From the NCBI RefSeq assembly GCF_030816115.1, contig NZ_JAUSXQ010000001.1:2852001-2916000 (forward strand): a stretch of 64,000 nt of DNA. Direction: 5' to 3'. A program made the position numbers and the translations under genes. The notes under the pieces are model-generated. The model searched no databases. It saw nothing but the letters and a program-made list of their open reading frames with translations, and had not been told where the DNA came from. This document shows positions 8,803 through 17,081 of this stretch, in pieces. The number at the start of each line of letters is the position of its first letter. Within the stretch, counting starts at the first letter, position 1. Source of the DNA: Chryseobacterium sp. W4I1. GTDB taxonomy: Bacteria > Bacteroidota > Bacteroidia > Flavobacteriales > Weeksellaceae.

Positions 8803-9765
8803 CTATAAATTATATTTCTTTTTTAGTTTCCACTTTAGTATTAAATAAGCTCCACCAGCAGGAATAAATATAATAAAAATAATAGCCCAAACAGGAAGTT
8901 GTGAGTGAATTAAAAATATGTTAACAAATAATTGACTAACAGCATATACCGAACTTATCATTAAATGAGACACTCTCTTCTCATTTGCAAAAAGCTGGTA
9001 GAGATGTCTTCTGTGCGCTTCAAATATATTTTCTTTTAAAACGATCCTTTCAATGATTGTAAGGACCACCTCCATTCCATATATTGATAGTAACATAATG
9101 TATTTGTATTCCCCAGTCCTCATGATGAGGAGCGTGATGAGACCAATCACCCAAAAACCAATACCCATACTTCCTACATCACCAGCGAAACATTTTGCTT
9201 TTTTTCTAAAATTAAAAAAAAGAAAAACAACACATGCCATTATAGGATATAATATAAAATTCTGGTCTATAAACTGAATAATATCTTTATTAATATAAGC
9301 TAAAGAACCCAGAGTCACCAGGCTATAAAGTCCTGTCATACCGTTTATTCCATCCATAAAGTTATAGGCATTTAGCGTACCGATTATGATTATAAACAAA
9401 ATAGGCCATACCCAGAAAGGCATTAAAGTAAAAGCCCCTGTAAAATATAAAAGCAATACTACAGAAATCAAATGAATGGTAAGCCTAATCCTGTTTGATA
9501 AAGTTTTTACATCGTCTATAAAACTAATAGCACATATTGCCAAAAGTCCTAACCCAAAAGACCAATAATTTTGTATCGATTCATTCAGGTTGAAGATACA
9601 GAACACAATAAATGCAACGGGGAAAATTATTCCCCCACCTCTTAGTGTAAGCTGTGTATGGGCACTTCTGTGATTCGGCTTATCTATGATATTGTACTTA
9701 TCAGCAATTCTGAAATATATCAATATTGAGACAAACAGTATGGCTATGATTAGAATATATTCCAT
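8803..9765 (-). CDS. WbpL/WecA-like polyprenyl-phosphate sugar-1-phosphate transferase
   Basis: The 320-residue integral membrane protein has about ten hydrophobic segments and the motifs of the MraY/WecA/WbpL family. These are FIDDVKTLSNRIRL (Asp pair for metal binding), NAYNFMDGINGMTG, FAGDVGSMGIGFW and the cytoplasmic HRRHLYQLF. Such enzymes start lipid-linked repeat-unit synthesis by moving a sugar-1-phosphate from UDP-sugar to undecaprenyl phosphate. The upstream WbpV-like reductase, which it overlaps by one base, suggests a first sugar of the QuiNAc or FucNAc type, as with WbpL of Pseudomonas aeruginosa. Confidence 0.88.
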   Translation of the reverse strand: MEYILIIAILFVSILIYFRIADKYNIIDKPNHRSAHTQLTLRGGGIIFPVAFIVFCIFNLNESIQNYWSFGLGLLAICAISFIDDVKTLSNRIRLTIHLISVVLLLYFTGAFTLMPFWVWPILFIIIIGTLNAYNFMDGINGMTGLYSLVTLGSLAYINKDIIQFIDQNFILYPIMACVVFLFFNFRKKAKCFAGDVGSMGIGFWVIGLITLLIMRTGEYKYIMLLSIYGMEVVLTIIERIVLKENIFEAHRRHLYQLFANEKRVSHLMISSVYAVSQLFVNIFLIHSQLPVWAIIFIIFIPAGGAYLILKWKLKKKYNL

Positions 9766-10661
9766 TATTTTACCTGAAAACTTTTTATTGTCTTTGCTAA
9801 TCCTCCTTCTGCAGATATAGGAAGTCTATTAATCCCCAAAGCTTTTTTAATTTTTTTATTAGAAACTGAATAGCTTTCCGTTAATTTTTTTAATCTCTCT
9901 GAGTTCAAGGGAAGCTTCATTTTATCTCCTATTTTTGCTACCAAGTCAATAAACCTTGTAGGAACATACCACAATCTACTTTTCTTTTTGGAAACACTGC
10001 TTATAATCTGGATTAGCTGATTTGTGGAAATAAAATCATCGTCTGCGAAATTATAAATTCCTGATTGAATTTTTTTATCTTTAAGTACATGTAATATCAA
10101 AAAATTGAGATTATCAATACTTAAAAAAGAGCGTTTATTTTCGAATGCTGCCAGTGGCCATGGAATTCCTTTTTTAACTATTTTATACAAAAGATTCAAA
10201 TTACCTTTATTTCCTGTGCCATGAATCATACAAGGTCGAATTATAAAAAGTCTTTTACTTTTCGGCAAATCCTTAGATACTAAATATTGTTCTGCTAAAA
10301 GTTTTGATTTTCCGTAAGGGGTTTTAGGGTTCGGAACATGTTCTTCATCCAGAATACCCTCAACAGAATCTGCAGTAGCTTTTACACTACTGAAATATAT
10401 GAAATCTTTAATATCTGATCGCAAAAATTCATCAAAGAGTTTCTTTGTTAATTCTGTATTCACTTTAAAATACTCATCATCCGCAGATATATTTTCTGTA
10501 TCATGAGCTTTTCCGGCAAGATGAATGATTGTATCTGCATTGTTATCCATATTCCATTCTTTTCTTAATGAAAGAGATTGAATACTAATATCATTTCTTA
10601 CTAAATACTCTGATAGATTTTGCCCTACAAAGCCTGATGCTCCCGTAATTATAACTTTCAT
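9765..10661 (-). CDS. WbpV-like NAD-dependent epimerase/reductase
   Basis: This 298-residue extended SDR has the nucleotide-binding GASGFVGQ at its N-terminus, the DTIIHLAGKAHD segment, SSVKA as the catalytic-Ser region, and YGKSK with the YxxxK pair. The pattern RPCMIHGTGNKGNL...GIPWPL matches the WbpV group, which reduces UDP-4-keto-6-deoxy-GlcNAc to UDP-QuiNAc or UDP-FucNAc. It overlaps the genes on both sides (ATGA with the WbuB-like gene, one base with the WbpL-like gene). The WbpM-like dehydratase at 32.4-34.3 kb would supply its substrate. Confidence 0.8.
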   Translation of the reverse strand: MKVIITGASGFVGQNLSEYLVRNDISIQSLSLRKEWNMDNNADTIIHLAGKAHDTENISADDEYFKVNTELTKKLFDEFLRSDIKDFIYFSSVKATADSVEGILDEEHVPNPKTPYGKSKLLAEQYLVSKDLPKSKRLFIIRPCMIHGTGNKGNLNLLYKIVKKGIPWPLAAFENKRSFLSIDNLNFLILHVLKDKKIQSGIYNFADDDFISTNQLIQIISSVSKKKSRLWYVPTRFIDLVAKIGDKMKLPLNSERLKKLTESYSVSNKKIKKALGINRLPISAEGGLAKTIKSFQVK

Positions 10662-11869
10662 TCTTTCGAAATTATTTTTTCAAGATTTGAGATGCATTTT
10701 TCCATTTTGTAGTTCTTTTCATAAAATAGCTGTCCGTTTAATCCCATTCTGTTCAATTCCTCCGCATCTTTTTCGGCTGCATCTTTTAATGCCTGAGCAA
10801 GTTTCTCACTGTCTCCGGCAGGAACAGCAAATCCACAATCTGCTTCTTTTATATTTTCTGATCCCTCTCCGTTTAACATGGCCATGATAGGTTTTCCAGA
10901 ACTCATATATGCCTGAACTTTAGCAGGCACGGTAAGATTAAAAATTGGATCATCTTTAAGACTTACCAATAATATATTTGCAATATTAAAAAAAGATGCC
11001 ATGGCTTCAACAGGAAATCTCCCTAATGTAAATACTGTTTCCTTAAGATTATTTTCTTTAATAAATTCCTGAACAAATGGCATTTTACGCCCATCTCCTA
11101 CTAATATAAACTTAATATTGGAATGACTATCTCTAAGCTTCAAGGCAGCATCCATTATGCTTTCCATATCCTGAGCTTCCCCAATATTTCCAGCAAACAT
11201 AACTTTAAAACCAGCTGGAAGGGCTGGTATTGGATAATCGACATTCCCAGAGGATATCGTATCTTCAGCCCAATTGGGAAAGTATTCTATTTTGTTTTCA
11301 TAATTTCCTTTTTCTAGTATTGATTTTTTAAAACCTTTGGAAGTAATCAATATCTTTTCAGATTCGTTATAGAATTTCTGAACCATTTTTCTGAAAAAGT
11401 TTAATACAAACTTATTCTTTACTCCTCCTGCAATTTCCAAACTTTCAGGCCAAAGATCCATCACCCAAAAATAAACAGGTGTTTTTTGAATTCTTTTAAC
11501 CATTAGAGCTGGATAAAATTGAGTAATTGGAGAAGGTTCATGGACAATAACAGCATCGAATTTTTTGGAATACGAAAGTCTTATTGATTTTAAAGAAGCA
11601 AAAAATGCCCAACTGAAGTAATTAAGAAAAAGCCTTATCCCACCCCCATTTCCCCTAGGTAACAATAATGTCCGAATAATTTCAACTTCACCTATTTTCT
11701 GCTTCCTATTTTTGAAAAAACCATATCCTTCATAAATCTTACCCTCAGGATAGTTGGGTATTCCGGTCAAAACAGTAACATCATGTCCTTTTTTCTGAAG
11801 CTCAAAGGCCAGATCGTTACTTTTAAAATTTTCCGGATAAAAATACTGGGTTACAATTAATATCTTCAT
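10658..11869 (-). CDS. wbuB: WbuB-like glycosyltransferase (GT4), probable L-FucNAc transferase
   Basis: This 403-residue GT-B enzyme has an N-terminal acceptor domain (MKILIVTQYFYPENF, TGIPNYPEGKIYEGY, RTLLLPRGNGGG) typical of WbuB, an L-fucosamine transferase. The C-terminal donor domain holds MFAGNIGEAQ, LVGDGRK and the segment PAKVQAYMSSGKPI, though the first acidic residue of the usual E-x7-E motif is replaced. The ATG at 11869 shares one base with the stop of the CapG-like gene, which favours it over the ATG at 11884. Its position next to the UDP-L-FucNAc genes supports the assignment. Confidence 0.82.
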   Translation of the reverse strand: MKILIVTQYFYPENFKSNDLAFELQKKGHDVTVLTGIPNYPEGKIYEGYGFFKNRKQKIGEVEIIRTLLLPRGNGGGIRLFLNYFSWAFFASLKSIRLSYSKKFDAVIVHEPSPITQFYPALMVKRIQKTPVYFWVMDLWPESLEIAGGVKNKFVLNFFRKMVQKFYNESEKILITSKGFKKSILEKGNYENKIEYFPNWAEDTISSGNVDYPIPALPAGFKVMFAGNIGEAQDMESIMDAALKLRDSHSNIKFILVGDGRKMPFVQEFIKENNLKETVFTLGRFPVEAMASFFNIANILLVSLKDDPIFNLTVPAKVQAYMSSGKPIMAMLNGEGSENIKEADCGFAVPAGDSEKLAQALKDAAEKDAEELNRMGLNGQLFYEKNYKMEKCISNLEKIISKE

Positions 11870-13014
11870 TATCTTTTGCTCCAAACTACTCTGTTAACGT
11901 AATCGGTATAACTTAAGATAATTCGTACCATTTTCTCAGACACATTTGGCATTGAATAATCAGACACAGTTCTGTAGTTTCTTTCTTTTCCTGTTTTCTG
12001 CTGCTGAAGCTGTGTAAGTCCTTGAAGAATTCTTTCGGGGGAAAGGCCAACCATCATTACCGATGCTTCTTCCATAGCTTCAGGTCTTTCGTGAGCATCT
12101 CTGATATTAAGAGCTCTGAAATTAAGGATAGATGATTCTTCAGAAATTGTTCCGGAATCAGACAGTACAGCATAACTTCTCATCTGCAATGCATTATAGT
12201 CGTGGAAGCCCAATGGTTTTAAAAACTGAATTTCAGGTCTTACTGCAATTTTCTTTTTATCTATCATATTCCTAGTTCTGGGATGTGTAGAAACAATAAT
12301 AGGATAATTAAATTTTTCGGCAATAGCATTAAGACTTTCCATTAATCCGTTAAAATTCTTTTCCGAATTAATATTTTCTTCTCTATGAGATGATACAACA
12401 AAATATTTTCCTTCTTCAAGATTTAATCTATTCAAAACATCGGAACTTTCTATCTCCGGCAGATAATGATTCAGTACCTCAAACATGGGAGATCCTGTTT
12501 TGATAATTCTATCCGCAGGAAGACCTTCTCTCAATAAATATTCACGAGCAATATCTGAATAAGTAAGATTGACATCAGCGGTATGATCCACAATTTTACG
12601 GTTGGTTTCTTCCGGAACTCTCTGATCAAAACATCTGTTTCCTGCTTCCATATGAAAAATAGGGATCTGTCTTTTCTTTGCCGGAATTGCACAAAGACAA
12701 GAGTTGGTATCTCCTAAAACAAGAAAAGCATCAGGCCGAAGTGCTTCAAGAAGCGGATCAATTTTGATCAAGATATTTCCAACGGTTTCGGTGGCAGTCT
12801 TCCCTGCTGCTTCCAAGAAATAGTCCGGCTTACGTAAGCCCAGGTCTTCAAAAAAGATCTGATTCAGTTCATAATCGTAGTTTTGTCCTGTATGGACGAT
12901 AATATGGTCTATGGCTTCGGAAGCATCCAAAGCAGATAATACTCTTGATAATCTGATAATCTCAGGCCGTGTACCTACGACCGTCATCATTTTTAGTTTC
13001 TTCATTTTTTTCAT
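11869..13014 (-). CDS. capG: UDP-HexNAc 2-epimerase, CapG/FnlC type
   Basis: The 381-residue protein is a non-hydrolysing UDP-N-acetylglucosamine 2-epimerase family member. Visible motifs are TVVGTRPEIIRLS, HTGQNYD, LVLGDTNSCL, FHMEAGNRCFDQRVPEE and SDSGTISEES. The wording of the family (RPEIIRLS, MEAGNRCFDQRVPEE) matches the CapG/FnlC/WbjD group, which epimerises C2 in the last step of UDP-L-FucNAc synthesis. With CapE- and CapF-like enzymes immediately upstream, this role is more likely than ManNAc synthesis. Confidence 0.88.
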   Translation of the reverse strand: MKKMKKLKMMTVVGTRPEIIRLSRVLSALDASEAIDHIIVHTGQNYDYELNQIFFEDLGLRKPDYFLEAAGKTATETVGNILIKIDPLLEALRPDAFLVLGDTNSCLCAIPAKKRQIPIFHMEAGNRCFDQRVPEETNRKIVDHTADVNLTYSDIAREYLLREGLPADRIIKTGSPMFEVLNHYLPEIESSDVLNRLNLEEGKYFVVSSHREENINSEKNFNGLMESLNAIAEKFNYPIIVSTHPRTRNMIDKKKIAVRPEIQFLKPLGFHDYNALQMRSYAVLSDSGTISEESSILNFRALNIRDAHERPEAMEEASVMMVGLSPERILQGLTQLQQQKTGKERNYRTVSDYSMPNVSEKMVRIILSYTDYVNRVVWSKR

Positions 13015-13092
13015 TGTGTTTAGCCATTGCTAACGCTTTAGCTATTACTTCTACTTTTTTTATTTCTGAATTGAATTTATTCTAATAAAATA

Positions 13093-14211
13093 CTATACCT
13101 CTAAAAAGTATGTATCAGAATCTTCCGGATTGAAAGGTTCATCAATCCAGAAAATGGTATACAGCTCCTCTTCTCCAATATTTTTGATATTATGAGTATA
13201 CCAAATCGGCATATCTACATAAGCGGGCTCTGTTCCATCTAAATAAAAATCCAAAACTTCATTAGTATTAATTTTTCTTAACTGAATTAATGCTTTTCCT
13301 TTTATTACTGCAAAACGTTCTATTTTTCGGGTATGGTAGTGATTACCTCTGGTAATACCAGGCACAGTAGTTGAAAATGAACACTGCCCACCAATTCCTA
13401 AACGGATTACTTCCACAAAAGCTCCTCTTGGATCAGTATTTTGTACAAATTTTACTGGATAACGCTCTTTATGGTTAATATAAGAACGATAGGTATTAAA
13501 TAAATTATGTTCAAATTGATCTTTTAAAACAGGTATTTCTCCTCCGTCAAAATATTTAATTTTAAAATCGTTCAGTAAAGCTAAAACTTCTGAAACCTTT
13601 TTCGTAAAGGTTGCTTCAACTACTAGTTCCTCCTGACTTTGTTCTGAACGGATCTCTGCAATTATTTTCATAACCAATTCCTGAACATAAATCAATTTCA
13701 CCTCTCCATCATTATCAATTTTCGGAGTATCTCCATTGGTTAACTGATAGCAAAACGTTGCAATAAATGAATTATAAAATGGTTTCCCAAATGCACCAAA
13801 AACATTAGGAATGATTAATCCTGTTACTTTGCCTGCATTTTCATTCGCCCAATTCACAATGGCCTTGCGACCCTCAAGTTTGGATCTTCCATAAAGGTTA
13901 TCACGTACTTCCTGAGTAGATGATGAAATCAAAACATGTGCTTTAGACTTCGCTCTTTTTAAAGAACTCAATAATTTCTCAACTAAATCAAGATTAGTTT
14001 TATAAATAACCTCTTGATTTTCATGACGATTCATTGCAGCCAAATGCACAATAACATCACATTTTGAGACAAAAGCATCTAATTGGATTTCGTCTTCAAA
14101 GTATTCTTTTTGGAAATCAATACGTTCAAATTCTTCAGAAAATAAGCCTAAAGTATTGTATAAATGTTGGCCAACAAAACCATTTTGGCCAGTGATTCCT
14201 ATTTTTTTCAT
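13093..14211 (-). CDS. capF: CapF/FnlB-type bifunctional epimerase/reductase
   Basis: The 372-residue protein joins an N-terminal SDR domain (GITGQNGFVGQHL, IVHLAAMNRH, SSSTQEV and YGRSKLEGRK) to a C-terminal cupin domain (residues about 250-372). The cupin carries the RGNHYHTRKIERF metal-binding segment expected of CapF. The known enzyme uses the cupin for C3 epimerisation and the SDR part for NADPH-dependent C4 reduction. Together they yield UDP-6-deoxy-L-talose-NAc, the substrate of CapG. It overlaps the small cupin gene upstream by ATGA. An 80-bp gap separates it from capG. Confidence 0.92.
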   Translation of the reverse strand: MKKIGITGQNGFVGQHLYNTLGLFSEEFERIDFQKEYFEDEIQLDAFVSKCDVIVHLAAMNRHENQEVIYKTNLDLVEKLLSSLKRAKSKAHVLISSSTQEVRDNLYGRSKLEGRKAIVNWANENAGKVTGLIIPNVFGAFGKPFYNSFIATFCYQLTNGDTPKIDNDGEVKLIYVQELVMKIIAEIRSEQSQEELVVEATFTKKVSEVLALLNDFKIKYFDGGEIPVLKDQFEHNLFNTYRSYINHKERYPVKFVQNTDPRGAFVEVIRLGIGGQCSFSTTVPGITRGNHYHTRKIERFAVIKGKALIQLRKINTNEVLDFYLDGTEPAYVDMPIWYTHNIKNIGEEELYTIFWIDEPFNPEDSDTYFLEV

Positions 14212-14621
14212 AGTTTAATATTAAAGTGATTTAGGGGGAAACGATATTCATCCTTTATTTCTCCTAATCCATAATCAGCAAGCACTAACAACTTACTGTC
14301 TTTTTCTGCTGCTTTGATAGCTGTTATACAACCGGCCTTTATATAAAGAAAATCTAATGTATCTTCCTTAAGGTCATAATATTCGGCTATTAAATCTAAA
14401 GATGGATGATCAAAATCATCAACCTGAATAACAGCAATTCTGAAACTTCCTTTGATACAGGAGAACCAGCGCTGTTCTATAGCATGCCCTTGCCATCCTC
14501 TTACAAAATCAATCTGTGAGTTCTCTATCATATAGATTCTCTTAACTGCAGAGGCATCAAAATCATTATTGAACCGGATAATTCCTCTTTCGTCTTCAAA
14601 TTTATTTCCTTTATTAAGCAT
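14208..14621 (-). CDS. Small WxcM/FdtA-like cupin
   Basis: The 137-residue single-domain cupin begins with FEDERGIIRFNNDF and contains RIYMIENSQIDFVRGWQGH followed by EQRWFSCIKGSFRIAVI. The pattern is like sugar-nucleotide ketoisomerases of the WxcM/FdtA group (usually RGxHAHK..Q), but the second metal-ligand positions differ. It lies between the CapE and CapF genes and overlaps capF by 4 bases, so it should be made with them. Its function is unknown. A sugar-nucleotide isomerase or an accessory to the CapE/CapF step is possible. Confidence 0.75.
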   Translation of the reverse strand: MLNKGNKFEDERGIIRFNNDFDASAVKRIYMIENSQIDFVRGWQGHAIEQRWFSCIKGSFRIAVIQVDDFDHPSLDLIAEYYDLKEDTLDFLYIKAGCITAIKAAEKDSKLLVLADYGLGEIKDEYRFPLNHFNIKL

Positions 14622-14660
14622 AATCTCTTTTTATAATTTTTACACTAAAGAGATTAAATC

Positions 14661-15695
14661 TTAATAAGGATATTGCATCACATCCTCTCCAAAAACTTCT
14701 TTACGTATTAAGGGTAAAGAAGAAACGAGCTTCTTGAGCCCTTCCACATCCTGTTGTTCAGTATTATGTGAATGATAATCTTCTACTCTTGAGATATCTT
14801 TTTCACCTTCTGAAAAATATTTAGCATAATTAAGATCACGGTTATCTGCTGGAATTCTATAGAATTCTCCCATATTCTCCGCTTTTATCATCTCTTCGCG
14901 TGTACACAGCGTTTCATACAATTTTTCACCATGTCTTGTTCCGATGATCTTAATCGGAACCTCCTTTCCTGTTAATTCAATTAACGCTTTTGCAAGATCG
15001 CCAATACTCCCTGCTGGTGCTTTATTCACAAATAAGTCTCCAGAATTTCCATTTTCAAAAGCAAATAATACCAAATCTACGGCATCTTCTAGAGACATAA
15101 AAAAACGAGACATATTTGGATCTGTGATCGTAATAGGTTCTCCTTTCTGAATTTGATTCAAAAATAATGGAATAACAGAGCCTCTTGATGCCATTACATT
15201 ACCATATCGTGTAAGGCATACGACAGTATCTGTAAGGTTCCTTGCTTCAGCAACCGCTACTTTTTCCATCATTGCTTTGGAAATCCCCATAGCATTGATA
15301 GGATAAGCAGCTTTGTCTGTCGAAAGACAAATTACTTTTTTCACTCCGTTTGCCGCTGCAGCGCGAATGACATTCTGAGTTCCCTCTACATTGGTTTTTA
15401 CAGCCTGCATGGGAAAAAATTCACAGGAAGGAACCTGCTTTAATGCCGCTGCATGAAAAATATAATCTACACCACGCATTGCTGGTTCTACAGAATTGTA
15501 ATCACGAACATCACCAATATAGTATTTTATTTTTTCATTTTTATAAAGGTTTCGCATATCATCTTGTTTCTTTTCGTCACGGGAAAATATACGGATCTCT
15601 TTAAAATGATCAGTTGCTAAAAAACGGTTAAGCACAGCTGTTCCAAAAGAGCCAGTGCCACCAGTAATCAAAAGTGTTTTATTTTCAATTTGCAT
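14661..15695 (-). CDS. capE: UDP-GlcNAc 4,6-dehydratase (inverting), CapE/FnlA type
   Basis: This 344-residue soluble SDR has the cofactor motif GGTGSFGTAVL, the RIFSRDEKKQDDMR segment, HAAALKQVPSCEF, and the catalytic STDKAAYPINAMGISK. In the last, Met replaces the usual SDR Tyr, as in CapE, FlaA1 and WbpM. CapE removes water and inverts C5, turning UDP-GlcNAc into UDP-2-acetamido-2,6-dideoxy-L-arabino-4-hexulose, the first step to UDP-L-FucNAc. The length without membrane segments distinguishes it from the WbpM-like protein in the same locus. Confidence 0.9.
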   Translation of the reverse strand: MQIENKTLLITGGTGSFGTAVLNRFLATDHFKEIRIFSRDEKKQDDMRNLYKNEKIKYYIGDVRDYNSVEPAMRGVDYIFHAAALKQVPSCEFFPMQAVKTNVEGTQNVIRAAAANGVKKVICLSTDKAAYPINAMGISKAMMEKVAVAEARNLTDTVVCLTRYGNVMASRGSVIPLFLNQIQKGEPITITDPNMSRFFMSLEDAVDLVLFAFENGNSGDLFVNKAPAGSIGDLAKALIELTGKEVPIKIIGTRHGEKLYETLCTREEMIKAENMGEFYRIPADNRDLNYAKYFSEGEKDISRVEDYHSHNTEQQDVEGLKKLVSSLPLIRKEVFGEDVMQYPY

Positions 15696-15697
15696 AA

Positions 15698-16462
15698 TTA
15701 TTTGCTTAATAAATTTTCTTTTTCTTCTTTAATAGGATAGTTAATCAGAACTGCCTTGTATTTTCCTTTAAAAACGAATAAGCTTCCTGCCGCAACTCCT
15801 ATTATTTTGTGTTTATCAATAACTTTTTTAATATCATCCAGACTTCCTGCGCCTCCTAATACAGTCATTGGAAGTGATGTTTTTTCCCTGGCTTTTTCAA
15901 TTAGTGACATATCATAGCCTTTCATCACCCCATCTTGATCTATAGAGTTAATTACAATTTCTCCGGCTCCTAATCTTTGTGCCTTTTCAATAAAATCGAA
16001 AGGATTAATTCCGGTTCCTTTTTTACCGTTATGAGTATAAACCTCATAACCTCCAAACAGTTTTTTCTTGACATCCAAAACTACAATCACACTCTGAGCT
16101 CCAACTCTATCAGCAATTTGGGTAATAAGATCTGGGTGCTCCAATACCGCTGAAGACAGAGCAATTTTTTCAATTCCCAAACCAAAAATCCGTTGAGCCT
16201 GTTCTACTGTTTTAACTCCTCCTCCATAACACAACGGCATTCTAGACTGATTAGCAATTCTCTCGATAAGACTATAGTTTGGCTCTAAGCCTTTAGTAGT
16301 TGCATCAATATCAAAAATAGCTAATTCATCTACTTCTTTTTCATTAAAAATTTTAACGGCATTGATAGGATCTCCAACATATTTCGGATTTTTAAAATTA
16401 ACAGTTTTTACCAGTCCATTATCTTGTATCAGTAAACTTGGTATAATTCTCGGTCTAAGCAT
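15698..16462 (-). CDS. HisF2/WbuZ-like acetamidino modification protein
   Basis: The 254-residue TIM-barrel protein resembles HisF (RIIPSLLIQDNGLVKTVNF, FDIDATTKGL, LCYGGGVKT, INSIDQDGVMKGYD). It differs from true histidine-pathway HisF and fits the HisF2/AglZ/WbuZ group. It lies beside a HisH-like amidotransferase and an N-acetyl sugar amidotransferase. HisF/HisH are thought to supply ammonia for turning an acetamido group into an acetamidino group. The open frame reaches 16582, but 40 extra residues overlap hisH2; the ATG at 16462, just after the HisH stop, fits the family start. Confidence 0.85.
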   Translation of the reverse strand: MLRPRIIPSLLIQDNGLVKTVNFKNPKYVGDPINAVKIFNEKEVDELAIFDIDATTKGLEPNYSLIERIANQSRMPLCYGGGVKTVEQAQRIFGLGIEKIALSSAVLEHPDLITQIADRVGAQSVIVVLDVKKKLFGGYEVYTHNGKKGTGINPFDFIEKAQRLGAGEIVINSIDQDGVMKGYDMSLIEKAREKTSLPMTVLGGAGSLDDIKKVIDKHKIIGVAAGSLFVFKGKYKAVLINYPIKEEKENLLSK

Positions 16463-16466
16463 CTTA

Positions 16467-17081
16467 TTAGAGTTTAGCAAAATTGTGAAGTAATATTTCT
16501 CCGTAAGAATGGCTTTTCTCCGGATGGAACTGTATACCATATTTGTTTTCATGATGAGCAGCTGACGCAAATTCACCGCCATAATCAGTTATAGCCATAA
16601 TATCTTCCCGGTTGTTGCATTCAAAATAATAGGTATGGAGAAAATAAAAGATAGCATCCTTTTCTAAACCTCTGAAAAGATCAAGGTCTTTAACCGGTTT
16701 CACATCATTCCACCCCATATGAGGAAGACGCGTAACCTGTTTGATTTTGCTTTCATCAAATTTCTTAACAGTGGCATCAATCCATTTTAACCCCTCCATA
16801 TTTCCTTCATCACTATTATTAGCCATCATCTGCATACCTACACAAATTCCTATTACCGGAACTTTCTTACCTAAGACTAATTCATCAAGCGTTTCTCTCA
16901 TACCGGAATTATTAAGCTGAGACATGGCATGATCAAAATGCCCCACCCCCGGAAGGATTAGCTTTTGTGCATCTAACAAATCTTCTTTTGTTTTTGCAAT
17001 TTTTACGGGAATATCTACCCTTTTATATACATTGACAAAGGCGTTGATATTACCAACACCATAATCTATAAGTGTTATCAT
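16467..17081 (-). CDS. HisH2/WbuY-like glutamine amidotransferase
   Basis: The 204-residue class I glutaminase domain has DYGVGNI at the start, LPGVGHFDHAM, the nucleophile elbow GICVGMQMM with its Cys, and the C-terminal FHPEKS with the catalytic His and Glu. It would release ammonia from glutamine for its HisF-like partner. The stop lies only 4 bp before the HisF2 start, and its start overlaps the amidotransferase by ATGA. No other his genes are nearby, so a sugar-amidination role is more likely than histidine biosynthesis. Confidence 0.88.
   Translation of the reverse strand: MITLIDYGVGNINAFVNVYKRVDIPVKIAKTKEDLLDAQKLILPGVGHFDHAMSQLNNSGMRETLDELVLGKKVPVIGICVGMQMMANNSDEGNMEGLKWIDATVKKFDESKIKQVTRLPHMGWNDVKPVKDLDLFRGLEKDAIFYFLHTYYFECNNREDIMAITDYGGEFASAAHHENKYGIQFHPEKSHSYGEILLHNFAKL

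Noticed and set aside
15698..17081. HisH and HisF as part of a histidine operon.
   Set aside because: No other his genes are near and both are coupled to an N-acetyl sugar amidotransferase, so the sugar-amidination paralogues fit better.
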